Shown: positions 11,444-22,725 of the stretch, one piece after another
How positions within the stretch are numbered: the stretch's first letter is position 1
How the letters are laid out: each line of letters starts with the position of its first letter
Assembly: GCA_032718475.1 (NCBI GenBank)
Contig: JAUCBJ010001184.1
Location: 1 to 64,000, forward strand
Direction: 5' to 3'
Source: Nemertoderma westbladi
Lineage: Eukaryota > Xenacoelomorpha > Nemertodermatida > Nemertodermatidae
Length of the DNA: 64,000 bases
Notes under the pieces: model-generated
What the model was told of the DNA's origin: nothing
The model's input: only the letters and a program-made list of their open reading frames with translations
Database searches by the model: none
Position numbers and translations under genes: made by a program

Positions 11444-12828
11444 ATGCCATTCGAGTTAAAGTTTACAGTGTTTAACCATTATTGCCTGTTGTCATCCATC
11501 TTATATGGCTGTGAATCATGGCTGAAGTGTTCCTATAAAGATATTACAATACTGTATATGAAATTATTGAAATTATTACTTGGCGTCAGACTGTCTACTA
11601 GCAACCATGTCTGTCTGGTTGAATTAGGTTTACCACAAGTAGAAGCTTTTATAGAAAATCGACGGAAATTCTTCCTTTCCAAATTTGCAACTATCTATAG
11701 TAGCGGTGTAACCCAACTATGCTATGAATTTATGTGAATCTGTTGGAACACCTGGTATCGAATTATTGGACAAGTGTGGAACTAACGCAGTGGATTGCAT
11801 TGCTAAAGATATATCTGCGGTTAAATCTTATGTTGTCGAAAACTCAACATCTCACACCAAACTAAGGTCTTACCTTGCCTTTAATCGATAATATTTATCA
11901 ACCCGACTGTTTACGTGTGTTTAACCAGATTCCGTCTCTCTAGTCACAACCTTAGGATCGAGACCGGCCGTTGGTGTAGAATACCTCGCGAACGTCGATT
12001 GTGCTCCTGCAATGGAACCGACATACAGGACGAAAATCATGTATTTTTTTACTGTTGCAAAACAGAGAATGTCAGATTAAAACATTAAAGTAAACACTAG
12101 AGTCTTACACCCCTTAAACAACCCCCTGTTAGTCAGTATGTCGGTACATTCAATTATCACATATGAATTATAGAACAGAACTCCGACATCAATGCATGTT
12201 GTCAAATCTTATAAATTTTGTACTGTGTGTTTGCTCTAGCAATCTAACAGTTTTCCATTGGTAACATGTTTACTTACCGTAGGTCTATATGGAGGGTTCC
12301 AATGTTCTGAGGTCTGTATGGGCGAAGTGGTAACTGAGTTGATGGTGCGATTAATTTAGGTCATTGGTGACAATATATTTATTATTGACAATATTATTAC
12401 ATATATTTTCTTATAGAATATAGGCTTAGTTATTGTGCAGTTTATTACCGGTATCATTTAGTGTATGGCGAATAGGTTTTAGGGTTAGGGTTGCGATACA
12501 TACCTGTATGCGGAGCATGTTATTATATATTTTGTTTGTGTTTGTTGTTTGTTTTGTTTGTGTCCTTTGAAGGCCCTAGGGGCTGAGAAGTATTTTGGGC
12601 TTAATGTCCTGATTCTATATTTTTTTGTAGTTTAAGGGGTGTAAGACTCTAGTGTTTACTTTAAAGTTAATATATACATAACAACCCCCTGTTAGTCAGT
12701 ATGTCGGTACATTGAATTATCACAGATTAAAACATCACATCACTTTCCACTCACTAGACGACTTAGATAGCTTGACCAATAATAAGTTGTGCCTATTTGT
12801 GTCTGATATATTAACAGTGTACGATTAA
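11444..12828 (+). pseudogene. Decayed LINE C-terminal region, interrupted by an insertion
   Basis: The first 97 codons encode a typical post-RT region (SILYGCESW, then LLKLLLGVRLST and VELGLPQVEAF). A shifted frame at about 11890-12070 gives LRIETGRWCRIPRERRLCSC followed by DENHVFFYC, the cysteine/histidine motif found at the C-termini of many APE-type LINEs. After an insertion (12086-12722) the same frame resumes and stops at 12826-12828. There are stops and at least one frameshift, so it is dead. The 5' part (endonuclease and RT core) is missing. This family differs from the RTE-like LINEs elsewhere in the window. Confidence 0.75.
12086..12722. mobile_element. 637-bp insertion in the LINE relic, with 13-bp target duplication and paired inverted and direct repeats
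   Basis: The 13 bases CAGATTAAAACAT at 12073-12085 are repeated at 12723-12735, and removing one copy restores the LINE reading frame. Inside, a 35-bp inverted pair lies at 12085-12119 and 12630-12664. A separate direct repeat of about 43 bp (containing CCCCTGTTAGTCAGTATG) follows each arm, at 12120-12166 and 12682-12724. The long duplication suggests target-primed retroposition, whereas the inverted pair suggests a DNA element. No ORF is seen. Two TTAGGG copies lie near 12479. Confidence 0.75.
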
Positions 12829-13216
12829 ACTCAACTACTTATTTACACGTTCGTAGGGCCGTCGCGTGCGAGTCTATGCTCACCTTACTGCTTACTTCGT
12901 GGCTCGCCCCACATTGTTGTTACTGTAGAATAACTTTTTCCTAAAGATGTTTCACTAGTTGAAGCCAAATATTGCATTTGTTGGTCACTTCAAACCTAAC
13001 TATCGGTTATATTTATTTATCTATTTATATTGTAAGCATAATCATTCGTGAACATTATCGTACTGCACTATAGTTATTTATTTAGAAACCTACGTGACCT
13101 AATATTTGACCTAATGTTTATCTCAAATCTAACTAACAGTTACTGTATAATTATTTATTTATATTGTGATTAAAATCATTCGTGACATTATCGTATTATA
13201 GTTATTTATTTATAAA
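12829..13216. other. Intergenic, no gene seen
   Basis: AT-rich. A segment containing 'atcattcgtga' and 'attatcgta' occurs twice (about 13010-13085 and 13145-13215), an old local duplication leading into the next array. Confidence 0.6.
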
Positions 13217-13980
13217 TCTATATTAATAGTTTAGTAGTATTAGTATCTATATTAATAGTTTAGTAGTATTAGTATCTATATTAATAGTTTAGTAGTATTA
13301 CTATCTATATTAATAGTTTAGTAGTATTAGTATCTATATTAATAGTTTAGTAGTATTAGTATCTATATTAATAGTTTAGTAGTATTAGTATCTATATTAA
13401 TAGTTTAGTAGTATTACTATCTATATTAATAGTTTAGTAGTATTAGTATCTATATTAATAGTTTAGTAGTATTAGTATCTATATTAATAGTTTAGTAGTA
13501 TTAGTATCTATATTAATAGTTTAGTAGTATTAGTATCTATATTAATAGTTTAGTAGTATTAGTATCTATATTAATAGTTTAGTAGTATTAGTATCTATAT
13601 TAATAGTTTAGTAGTATTAGTATCTATATTAATAGTTTAGTAGTATTAGTATCTATATTAATAGTTTAGTAGTATTAGTATCTATATTAATAGTTTAGTA
13701 GTATTAGTATCTATATTAATAGTTTAGTAGTATTAGTATCTATATTAATAGTTTAGTAGTATTAGTATCTATATTAATAGTTTAGTAGTATTAGTATCTA
13801 TATTAATAGTTTAGTAGTATTAGTATCTATATTAATAGTTTAGTAGTATTAGTATCTATATTAATAGTTTAGTAGTATTAGTATCTATATTAATAGTTTA
13901 GTAGTATTACTATCTATATTAATAGTTTAGTAGTATTAGTATCTATATTAATAGTTTAGTAGTATTAGTATCTATATTAA
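13217..13980. repeat. 29-bp tandem array
   Basis: About 26 copies of a unit beginning TCTATATTAATAGTTTAGTA, period exactly 29 bp, with G/C variants of one base (TATTAGTA or TATTACTA). It is AT-rich with no coding potential. Confidence 0.97.
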
Positions 13981-14172
13981 TCATGTAATAAGTAATTATA
14001 TACTAAACGTTTGTTCATACACTATTATTTGCCTATAAATGTGCCTATATGTGTTGTTATGTGCCTTTATAAAGTGTTATTGATAGTAACAATGTGTTGG
14101 CAAGCTGTATGCATAGTATATGTTACTATCAATAATAAAAAATCAGGGGCTAATAAAATGGCAGCTGGCTTT

Positions 14173-14327
14173 GAAATTAATACTCCATATCTCAAGAACC
14201 TGTGGCCTAGTGGTTGTAGTCTCGGCTTCCACCTCGAGGTCCCAGGTTCGAATCCGACACCACGCTGATGAGACCCAGTAAGGTCGAAACGCGTACGTGG
14301 TTTGGAGAGATATGAGATATTAATTTC
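14173..14327 (+). mobile_element. tRNA-derived SINE-like unit with a hammerhead core, bounded by inverted repeats
   Basis: A pol III box A (TGGCCTAGTGGT, 14203-14214) and box B (GGTTCGAATCC, 14245-14255) are spaced as in a tRNA gene and start about 30 bp into the unit. A hammerhead-like core follows at 14259-14301. The whole is bounded by an inverted repeat (GAAATTAATACTCCATATCTC, split as 14173-14183 and 14184-14193, pairing with 14307-14327), 18 of 21 matching. tRNA-related retroposons carrying hammerheads are known, for example the schistosome Sm-alpha family. No A-tail and no clear target duplication are visible. Confidence 0.65.
14259..14301 (+). ncRNA. Predicted type I hammerhead ribozyme with minimal stem III
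   Basis: Stem I ACCACG (14259-14264) pairs perfectly with CGTGGT (14296-14301). Conserved core CTGATGA at 14265-14271. Stem II GACC/GGTC with loop CAGTAA at 14272-14285. Conserved GAAA at 14286-14289. Stem III is only A-C-G with C-G-T and no loop (14289-14294). Predicted cleavage follows A14295 (triplet GTA). Very short stem III is known in type I hammerheads of animal repeats, which often cleave as dimers. All core bases required by the consensus are present. Confidence 0.7.
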
Positions 14328-14855
14328 AAGAAAAAATTACGCGATTCCTAAATTTGTACACTACCCGGTTAAAAAGTACGCATGTGATGGGATTAGTCCT
14401 ACAATTGCGCCAATAAAAGATAAGTTATTTTCGGTAAAATAAACTTATCATTCGAGGCTAAGACCCCAAGATCCCTTCTTATAATAAATGTTTTATAAAG
14501 TGTCTCATTTATATTTGTTGGTCATGTGTGGGCTATCTCATATGTTATTCTTAATGACAATAAACTAAACTAATGGAACTCTACGGGATAAGAAAGTGAA
14601 AATTTCCCTGATTGGTCGTTTGGATATAATAGAGGCTACCGGACAAAGAAACCAGGGTTATGTTCAAAGCATTTGTGGCAATTCAAAGTCGTATACCAAA
14701 ACCAAACACGGTAAGGCGTAAGTTTATATGTTCTTAACAACCTTGAGATATTGCTGCGTTTAGAGTAGTTCGCGAATTGCACAAAAATACATTTTTGCCG
14801 CAAAAGCTTTTACAGTTTTGGTTAGATTCAGTCCTTCTGTAACATGAGTTTTTTG
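14328..14855. other. Intergenic, no gene seen
   Basis: No supported coding sequence. A tail-like 'aatgacaataaactaaacta' near 14553 resembles the 3' end of some LINEs, but no body is recognisable upstream. Confidence 0.5.
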
Positions 14856-14925
14856 CAAGCCGGCACAGCATAAGCCGGGACAGCATTCTTAAAAATGCAG
14901 CTGCAATGCAGCATGCCGACCCTAG
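14856..14925 (+). mobile_element. Short 3'-end stub of the RTE-like LINE
   Basis: These 70 bp match the end of the intact LINE (52637-52691): CAAGCCGGCACAGCAT, then the 'gcattcttaaaaatgcagctg' region and GCATGCCGA, ending CCTAG. It is a strongly 5'-truncated copy with a 16-bp partial duplication at its start, lying tail-to-tail with the LINE that ends at 15167. Confidence 0.8.
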
Positions 14926-15166
14926 TGAGTTTTTGGTGAAAACTTGGTATTCTTCACATGGGCCTTAATATTTCGTCAGCCGATAGAATTCAGATCCCCT
15001 TTGGGTCATACGCCGCGCTGGTCTGTCTTTTATCTGATGTCTCTCATTGGTCTGGCTTACTGTAAGCAAGATTTATGTAACAATAAAATTAGCAGGTTAA
15101 ACTGTTAAAGATCTAAAAGCGCGAACAGCTAGCTGCATTGCCTTGTAGTTATAGAACGCCTTGCCC

Positions 15167-15742
15167 TACTACTAGTATCGGCATGCTGCATTGCAGCTGC
15201 ATTTTTAAGAATGCTGTGCCGGCTTGTCGACAAAATTGCGCCGCCACAACTCCCTATCACCCATGACATTTGCTAGATCATCCGCATCTTCAAGACCAGT
15301 GTCCATTAAGATGCGTCTCAAGAAAGTCATGGGCTGTCCACCATGCTTATTCACTCCATGGGGCTGCCAAAGTACAAGATTATGCACTGGCTGGTCCTCA
15401 CGGCGAAACCAGTCCTGCAAAGCGGAGGCGATTTTGTTCTAGTGTCAAGCTTGGGGGAACCAATGAGACACCTCCAATGTTATATAGTGTCTGGTTGGAG
15501 ATGTGTGCATTGTACTTGACACAATGAACCCGGCGTAGCATTCTTGTGAATGTGCCATCCAGAGATTTGGTATCCTCAGCAGTTAGAGCCCAGCATGGAC
15601 TCCCATACAGGAGTACTGGAACTACTGCTGCTCTAAATAATCGGACCTTAAGTTTCCGATTAATTCTCGGTGACTTCCAAATCCTGGAAAGCCTATTCAA
15701 GGCTGCCCATGCCTTTCCCTTACGTATTCGAAGGTCCTCACC
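15167..15742 (-). pseudogene. 3' part of RTE-like LINE copy A (split by the LTR element)
   Basis: Minus-strand sequence matching residues from about 790 to the end of the intact LINE ORF at 49761-52658 (LNRLSRIWKSPRINRKLKVRLF and onward), with a small indel near 15420 that shifts the frame. It ends in a (TAG)n tail at 15167-15176. The flank GCCTTGCCC (15158-15166) recurs at 31449-31457 beyond the 5' end, a probable 9-bp target duplication. The other part of this LINE lies beyond the LTR element at 28436-31448. Confidence 0.88.
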
Positions 15743-16941
15743 TGTTCGCGCTTTCAGACCTTTGGCAGTTTAACCCGCCAAATTAGGATGTCTTCTAGAT
15801 AATAAATCACCTTTAGTCTATGACAAGTATTTAATTCACTACACTAGTCGAAACCAATCTGTGCGCGATCATTCACCCGCTGGATATACCCGGGAGATTG
15901 GGTTCGACGGCTTAATCGTATTGCTATGTAAGCCTAATGTATTATTCGACTGACAGTATTATATAATCTCTGACAATATTATTCACCTTCGGGAAATATT
16001 AACAGTTCCTTTAGGACGTGGCGCTCTATCTATATAAAAAGAGTTATGACTTAAACTACTCACAACGATATGGCTTAGTTATAATTCACATATATGGCGC
16101 ATTCTTTAGGAAATGCTTCGTTATCAGGTTCACTCATACACAATGCTGCACAATACTGCACACTGATCTGCCGATCTTCACTGATTTTAGTTATATATAT
16201 AAAAGGAACACGGACCGAATCATGTAGGGTCTATCAAATAACATTAGATTCACTTCAAACCACTTTAACATAAGTCACAATTGTTATATGTAACCCTTCT
16301 CTCTTACCTTCGGTATATCAAGAATATTGGGTTTCGGGGTTATTTATCGTTATTCCAAATATAATAATTCATCAACCATATTATGAAGAACTGACAGTAA
16401 ATAGCAGTATAACAATATAAAGTATGCACAGGTTGTTTGATTAGGTATGGTATGTTATGTTGTGATAAATGCAGTGATCAGACATCAGATAACGGATATA
16501 TGTCCTTATAATTAAGCCTACTAGTGTAAGACTAAAAACTGAAACACGGAGGTGCCAAAAGCCGGTTCTTAGGCTCTGGGCAAAAACATAACACTGAACT
16601 ACTGAGTTTCTGTATACACCTCCAACACAGAGACAACAAACGCTCTGATTGGTCAACCTGAACAACGAGAGAACAAAGAAACAAAGAAACGTCGACGTGG
16701 CAATATCAGCTGCTAGCCGTCGTCATGGTAGCGACACTGTTTTCAAAAGTATCCAGCTATTGCGTCACGAGATTGTGGATTATGTCCTCTAAAGTACAAA
16801 TACAGTACAAATACATAAGAAATGACTTTTATGTCCTCTAAAACACCAGTACAGCAAGGACACGGCCTTTTTATGCCTGGCAAACCAACTACAGAGTACT
16901 TTAAGGGAAAATAACCGGCTAATTACGCAAAAGCTTTTACA
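15743..16941 (-). repeat. 3' LTR of the BEL/Pao-like element
   Basis: 1199 bp, TG...CA ends. Differs from the other LTR by an A/T near 15886, a G/T near 15918, a C/T near 16272 and a 2-bp TA expansion near 16198. Small ORFs inside it occur in both copies and have no recognisable product. Confidence 0.95.
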
Positions 16942-16951
16942 CCGCTCCCAG
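16942..16951 (-). other. Putative polypurine tract next to the 3' LTR
   Basis: On the minus strand the internal region ends CTGGGAGCGG directly before the LTR's TG. It is a purine-rich run broken by one C, in the right place for plus-strand priming. No primer-binding site starting TGG is seen next to the 5' LTR. Confidence 0.5.
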
Positions 16952-19900
16952 AAAATGGGATTTTCAGTCTATAAAATATAAAAATCACAGTTTCTAAAAC
17001 ATAAAGATACTCTAAACAGTTAGTTTCTTTGCGCGGACGGCGTTTACGCAGTTTCTTGAGGCTAGCAAGAGTCCTTTTCTCTTTGGGGGAGCCACTTTAC
17101 TAGGAGGGCTATAAATCCTGGGTGAAGGGTGCAATATGATTGCATCAGAAGGTGTAGGATTATGGTCGGGGTATCCGCCGTTTCGATATGCTTCTCCTCG
17201 AGCTGATTTTCCTCCGCTCGTAGCTGGATACGTTCATCCAAAAACTCTCGCAGAGAATGGGGTTGTCTAAGTGCGATATCTTCTTAGAGATTCTGGATTT
17301 CACAATCGAACTGAGATAAAGACAATTCGTTTATCGCTTGGACTTGCTGTTATAACTTACGTTTATCTGAACAAACGTAGGTTTCCTTTCTGATCTTTGT
17401 AGTATAGCGTTTAACTCGTTTGGTACAACGTTCTCCGCCACTCTGGTGACAGGTTATATCGTGTCAAGCCGGGACGATGGTAAGGGTTAAACGGCGATAT
17501 TAAATGTCTGCGTCACAATCCGGCTAGGTAAGATGGGCGGCTAGCTAGAAATCACTGTCGGAGTGTTACCGATTAATTGTTAGGGTAGCACTAGATCTTT
17601 GAACAGTGAATACAGTCCGCGAGGATCCGCGACACCACCAGGATCGCAGGTCTGAGGTCCAACTAAGGAATGAGGAGGTTTGACCAAGTATTCCGGGACT
17701 CTGATCGTAGGTTTACTCCAGGATCGTTCGAGCCGAGTGAGCATAGGTGATACGTCAAACAAGTTTCGCTCGAAACTCCAGTAAATATAACGAGCACAAC
17801 TGTGTTTAACACAACGTTTCCGTGGATGTTTATGTCTTTCCGTTTATTAGTTGGGTCTAGGGCATTTATCATAATAATACCAAAGACGCACGTCTGGTAG
17901 GGGAAACGCGGGTGATATTTATTTGTTGTTACAATGCTTCTATCAAGAATTCCAAATATACGTTGGAGTTACCGCGTTTATTTGTTTCTTTAGTGTCTTT
18001 TCTTTCGAGTCGATTTCGAATAGAATTTTTGCATTCGAATTTCAGTTTATGGTTCCGACTCCGCTGGGCAGGATATATAGTCGACATAGTCCGTATTATG
18101 TAAATCGATAGGATGACCAGTAGTTAAGAAGACCATATACGTACCATTACGCTGCGTATATCGAGCAGCGAATTTTCTATAGTCCAACTCGCGCGAGCTG
18201 CTCTTGGGACATTGGCGGTTCGATATAACGACCATCGTCCTCCGCAGCAGTTGGACTAACGTCGCCGCGTATTAAGCTATCAACAAAAGCTTGTAAAAAT
18301 AGAGTATATCGCTCCCCGATACTAAGACCATCTTCTATCAACTCCGTCATATCTGCTATATATGAGTTTATCCGTATTATAATGAGTTTATATTTAGGCG
18401 AGCGGGCGTCGCTGCCTACCCCAATCAACCCCCGGACAGTACGAGATCCTCAGCGCCGATGTGTCGTCGCCGCTGTACTTTCGCCAACGACGTAGCCGCA
18501 CAACGACAACGACAACCGGCACAAGTCACTCAACTGTCCGTCCCAAAGGCTTAGATGTACTTCAGGTTTTCCTTGGAGAGTTAGGTTACTTTTACGATTG
18601 CGACTAGCTACTGTAAACACACCTTAGCAGTAACATTCACCTATAAACTCACAAATACCACACAACTGGTCACAACTACGCACATTCGGGCCATTTGTCC
18701 GTTAGTCAATGCCTTCCAGAATGTCACTGTATTATTATGTATCCTTGGATACTAGTAGTGCGCTATTTATTCCCTATGCTATTCAATGGGACAAGCTTTC
18801 TATTGTTCGTTTAACTCAATTCTAATTCTAGCGTGGTTGTTGCTATGGTGACATTATGCAAAGCTAGCGGTAGAATTAGGGTAATTCCAATGCATACAGA
18901 TCTGGGATGTTATTTAATAGTATTCTTTAATAGTCAATGTTCGGTTTTATACATGACTTTATGAATTTTATCGGCTATTGACTATGTTTGGGAGACTTTC
19001 GCACACTCATAGGCATAATAAGATAAATCTCCGCTCCCTTGATCTATTAATTAATGGAATTTTGGGAATGTTATAAATTGCGTAAAAATGGCAATTTATT
19101 AAATTCATTAAAAGGCATGAATTTAAATTATTCCCTGAAATTTTATTATTTGATAATTAAATGGACATATTTTGATTCTAGAATATGTCTGGGGACACAT
19201 GATCCTTAATTCTATGACAATTGTCTTTTTAAGAATATCGGTAAATGCTACGATATCTTAATTGACTAGAATTGTTGAAGGATCTGAATTTACAGATTTT
19301 GATTTATTAGATTTGCAAATATTAAATAATTAATATTTGAGATGGGCACCGATTTATTCCAGAACTTGTCTGGGGACGTTAACCACTGATTCTAGAATTT
19401 GTCTTTCAAGTATATCGGTGGGTGCCGCGATATCTTAATCGACTAGAATGACAGATGGTCAAAGGGTTTAACAGATTTATTTTGCGTTATACGCTACTGT
19501 TAAAGGGACATCACGCTACTATATGTATTATTTAATATACGGTATGAGAGCAATATCGCACGAAGCAATGTCAGTGTGAAGAGGCAAGTCGTTTCCAAGG
19601 TCTACCCAGAGCTTGGTTTAGCCGAGACACGAGGATCTGAACTTTGCATTCCTAATAATCTGCCTACCAATAATACTTGAATATAGTAGTGGCTTTATTG
19701 TACTTTAATAAGTACGGACATTTCATCTTACTGTAGTCACGTATTTATAATATGATACGGACAGTAAGGAAAGAGGAAAAGAATTATTTCTTGCCGTCGC
19801 ATTAAATATAATATATACGTAATTAAGTAATAAACGCGAATATATATTGCACTAATCTACTAAATAATCGCTAAAATAACATTCTACTGAATAAAATTAA

Positions 19901-20024
19901 AGAAAACGATTATAATAAAATTACATAGTAATACATACAGAAATATAAAAATAATAAAATAATATAAAATAATAGAGTCACACACCCACTCCATATGTTG
20001 TTACGTTATGGAGTCCCTAGATGT
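16952..20024 (-). other. 3' internal region of the LTR element, no recognisable gene
   Basis: About 3 kb between the ORF2 stop and the 3' LTR, with only short ORFs (for example 18177-18428, 83 codons, minus) and no RT, RNase H or integrase motifs. Near 19140-19440 two related segments ('ggggaca/ggggacg', 'atatcggt', 'cgatatcttaat') form a diverged ~200-bp direct repeat. Confidence 0.6.
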
Positions 20025-22652
20025 TTAAAGGATTAGGGAGGTGGTCGTGGGAAGAGAATCTTGCCTTCCACAGTTTCCGGAGAGTCCTCCATTCCCTTCC
20101 GGTAAACACAAACGACCGACTGGGTGATTGAGTCGCTGCATCCCGAATACAATTCCAGGTTTCCTCTTCGTCCTGGAATAGTGACGATAGAAACATCGCT
20201 CTAAGTACACGACGGCCTTACAAAGCCGATTCCAGGAGCTATAGTGGTCCGTCGCTCCCTGCAGGAGAGGTGAGAGTCCCTGCGAGACGTCTGATGTTCC
20301 AGAGCTCCAATCGCTCTCTCTGATCTTCATGAAGGATCCACTCGCGGTGGGGAGGTCCAGATCCACGGCGTCGTCCCTGGCAATATATAATACCGACAGA
20401 TCAATCCTGGGTTCAAATAACTCCGCTCCACTCGTCCGGGTTTTAGGTTTAACTTTCTCCGCTCCCTTGGCTGGTCTAATCTCAGTCGGAGTAAGATGGG
20501 GAGGCCATTCATCCTCCTTACTCAGGAAGTCGGGTTCACCTAACCGGTTTGTAGTATCTGTCAGTTCTTGAGGAGTTGCTCCTCTGGAAGCGATGTCAGT
20601 TGGATTAAACTTCTTGGGGCAATATCTCCATTGATCTACATTGGAGCTAATATCGTCATTATCTGAGGAGTGTGGTGTTCCTTCAGTTGGGTCGTCTCCC
20701 TCACTAGTATCATCTTCCCATTCACTCACCTGGCGGATGCGATCTTGAAGCAGTCTTTCTCTGAGCGTTCTTCGGGAAGGTCCAGTAAGGTACCAACCTA
20801 CTCTAGTTCTTACCGCATAGGTCTGAAGTGGTTGCGGTTGAGTAGGTCGTTTCTCTAATGTCTCCAGCGCCTCATGCGCGTTTTGACCGATTAATATTTG
20901 TACTCCAGGATAATTGGTGTCGAATCTAGGGATGTTAAGTTGTTGGACATGATCATCTTCGTCCCAATTATAAGGTTCAACTTGGGTGGTGGCGAAGTTC
21001 TTTATTGCCACCATTTTTACTGACCTTATACTGTATTCTCCTAGTTTATCCTGTGGAGTGGACAACTCACCTATATAATAGTCGGCAGCTACAGTAGAAT
21101 TCCAAACCTGCATGATCCCTGACATGTTTAGCTTGGTTCGGAACTTGGGTTGTCCAGCAAAGATGACTTCAGCTAGTTCTTTATCGATGAATGTTCCTGT
21201 GCTGCCGGAGTCCAGGAGGGCGTTCACTATATAGCTCTTCTGAGGTCCGTGGACCCGTAACTGGACTACAGGAAATTCTCGGATTCCTATATTGGAAGTT
21301 GGCGCTTTCCAAGATGGTTGTTGATCAGAAGTAGTTAAGGTAAGGTCGCTGTCTGTGTCTTTCTCATGCACGAGTGCTCGATACACTGCGGTGGTGTTTA
21401 TTAGGTAACAGGATTCGTTTTGGTCGGAGAACTCGTCCGTATAGAATCCTTCCATCTCAGATTGATCAGTGTCGTTCACATCACTGAATTGGACATGTAG
21501 TTTGGACTCACTTACCTGACTCGGGCTGTTTCGTTCGAATTCCGTGTGCAACAAGATATGATGTTTTGCGCCGCACTTGGCACACCTTGCATCGGAGTTA
21601 CAGGTTCGCCGTTGGTGTCCTCGTCTGAGGCAATTATAACACAACCGCTTATCCCACATGACTTCACGTCTATCCTCAAGTGATTTCCTCAGGAATTTAT
21701 CACACGCATTTAAACGGTGGGGCCCGTCGCACAGCACACATTTCGGCTTGATGTTACTTACTTTAACCTGTGCTATGTGGTGCACACTTGTTCTTTCCTC
21801 GGGCTTTCTCACCTGAATTCTTTTAGGAGACGTAGGAAGGGTTTTTTGTACCGGTTCCCTTCTGTCATTGGGTCGAGACTCGGATTTACTTACCTGATCT
21901 TTAGGCATTTTATTGACATAATAAGATCTGTCAGTGTCTTTCCCGCTGTCCTCTCCTTGAGAAGTTTGGCTTTCACCGTCGTCGGTATAACATACTGGTG
22001 TTACCCTTCTCCTAGAAACGGGTTTCTCACTTACCTTGTTTTCCAATGTCTTCTCTCTGGACTGCCTTAGGAGCTGTAATTTCACTTCTCTATCTAAGAA
22101 TGACATGAGATCAGTCATGGTAGGGTCTCGTCGTTGTTGTTCCATCAGATATAACACCTTCTTGTCCCAGCGTGTACCTACTCCACCCTTGGGCAAAGTA
22201 GATGCTAAGGCTCCTACAACCATAGAATTCTGGTATTCATGAGACTTACCTAACCAATCTAGTTGTCTCCAGATCTCCTGAATCTCATCGGAAAACTCTA
22301 TAATCCCGCTGCTAAGAAACTTTCGGGGCGCCATTAATTTCGCATATAAATACCTAGCTATGTTAGTCCTATTACCATACCTGATGTTTAGTGTATCCCA
22401 AACTTGTCTTAATCCATCTGGATGTCCAATAAATTTTAACGCCATTGACTTGGGAGATCCTTCCAAGCACTCGATGAGGAATCTAAGTTTCTCTCCATTA
22501 GATAGCACAGAGTTCTGTATGTTATCTTTGTAATATTCATTAAAAGGTAACCATTTCATCTCATCTCCATTGAACTTGACGATCTCTCCCACCTTTACCG
22601 CTTGCCGGGCTTCGGTTCTAGCCATTTGACGCGTAAAACTTTCTTGGGCCAT
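20025..22652 (-). CDS. BEL/Pao-like gag-protease polyprotein, internally deleted
   Basis: An 875-residue ORF. Residues 20-200 are a DUF1759-type gag region (VKFNGDEMKWLPFNEYY, LRFLIECLEGSPKS). Three Cys/His knuckles lie at 305-370, including the CCHC form C-x2-C-x3-GH-x4-C. A retropepsin-like domain at about 460-610 has the active-site triplet DSG at 481-483, and GWYLTG follows at 619. In BEL/Pao the RT should begin soon after. Instead, at about 650-675 the ORF moves to WRYCPKKFNPTDIASRG, which resembles the region just after RNase H. At about 825-845 it moves again to HPVGRLCLPEG, which resembles the end of integrase. RT, RNase H and the integrase core are therefore gone while the frame stays open. 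Product: capsid/nucleocapsid and protease for particle formation. Confidence 0.88.
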   Translation of the reverse strand: MAQESFTRQMARTEARQAVKVGEIVKFNGDEMKWLPFNEYYKDNIQNSVLSNGEKLRFLIECLEGSPKSMALKFIGHPDGLRQVWDTLNIRYGNRTNIARYLYAKLMAPRKFLSSGIIEFSDEIQEIWRQLDWLGKSHEYQNSMVVGALASTLPKGGVGTRWDKKVLYLMEQQRRDPTMTDLMSFLDREVKLQLLRQSREKTLENKVSEKPVSRRRVTPVCYTDDGESQTSQGEDSGKDTDRSYYVNKMPKDQVSKSESRPNDRREPVQKTLPTSPKRIQVRKPEERTSVHHIAQVKVSNIKPKCVLCDGPHRLNACDKFLRKSLEDRREVMWDKRLCYNCLRRGHQRRTCNSDARCAKCGAKHHILLHTEFERNSPSQVSESKLHVQFSDVNDTDQSEMEGFYTDEFSDQNESCYLINTTAVYRALVHEKDTDSDLTLTTSDQQPSWKAPTSNIGIREFPVVQLRVHGPQKSYIVNALLDSGSTGTFIDKELAEVIFAGQPKFRTKLNMSGIMQVWNSTVAADYYIGELSTPQDKLGEYSIRSVKMVAIKNFATTQVEPYNWDEDDHVQQLNIPRFDTNYPGVQILIGQNAHEALETLEKRPTQPQPLQTYAVRTRVGWYLTGPSRRTLRERLLQDRIRQVSEWEDDTSEGDDPTEGTPHSSDNDDISSNVDQWRYCPKKFNPTDIASRGATPQELTDTTNRLGEPDFLSKEDEWPPHLTPTEIRPAKGAEKVKPKTRTSGAELFEPRIDLSVLYIARDDAVDLDLPTASGSFMKIRESDWSSGTSDVSQGLSPLLQGATDHYSSWNRLCKAVVYLERCFYRHYSRTKRKPGIVFGMQRLNHPVGRLCLPEGNGGLSGNCGRQDSLPTTTSLIL

Positions 22653-22725
22653 CGTGTTATTTAATATCGAGTTATCGGTATATAAATTTCTCGGATTATG
22701 ATCAGCTCTATAGGGAATGTCATTA

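Noticed and set aside
12479-12495. Interstitial telomere repeat
   Set aside because: Only two TTAGGG copies; expected by chance or from degenerate element sequence.
14201-14275. Functional tRNA gene
   Set aside because: Box A and box B are present, but the acceptor and anticodon stems do not pair properly, and a hammerhead follows directly. It is better read as tRNA-derived.
16018-16665. Short ORFs duplicated at 27514-28159
   Set aside because: They are inside the two LTRs, hence present twice. No domain, and probably non-coding.
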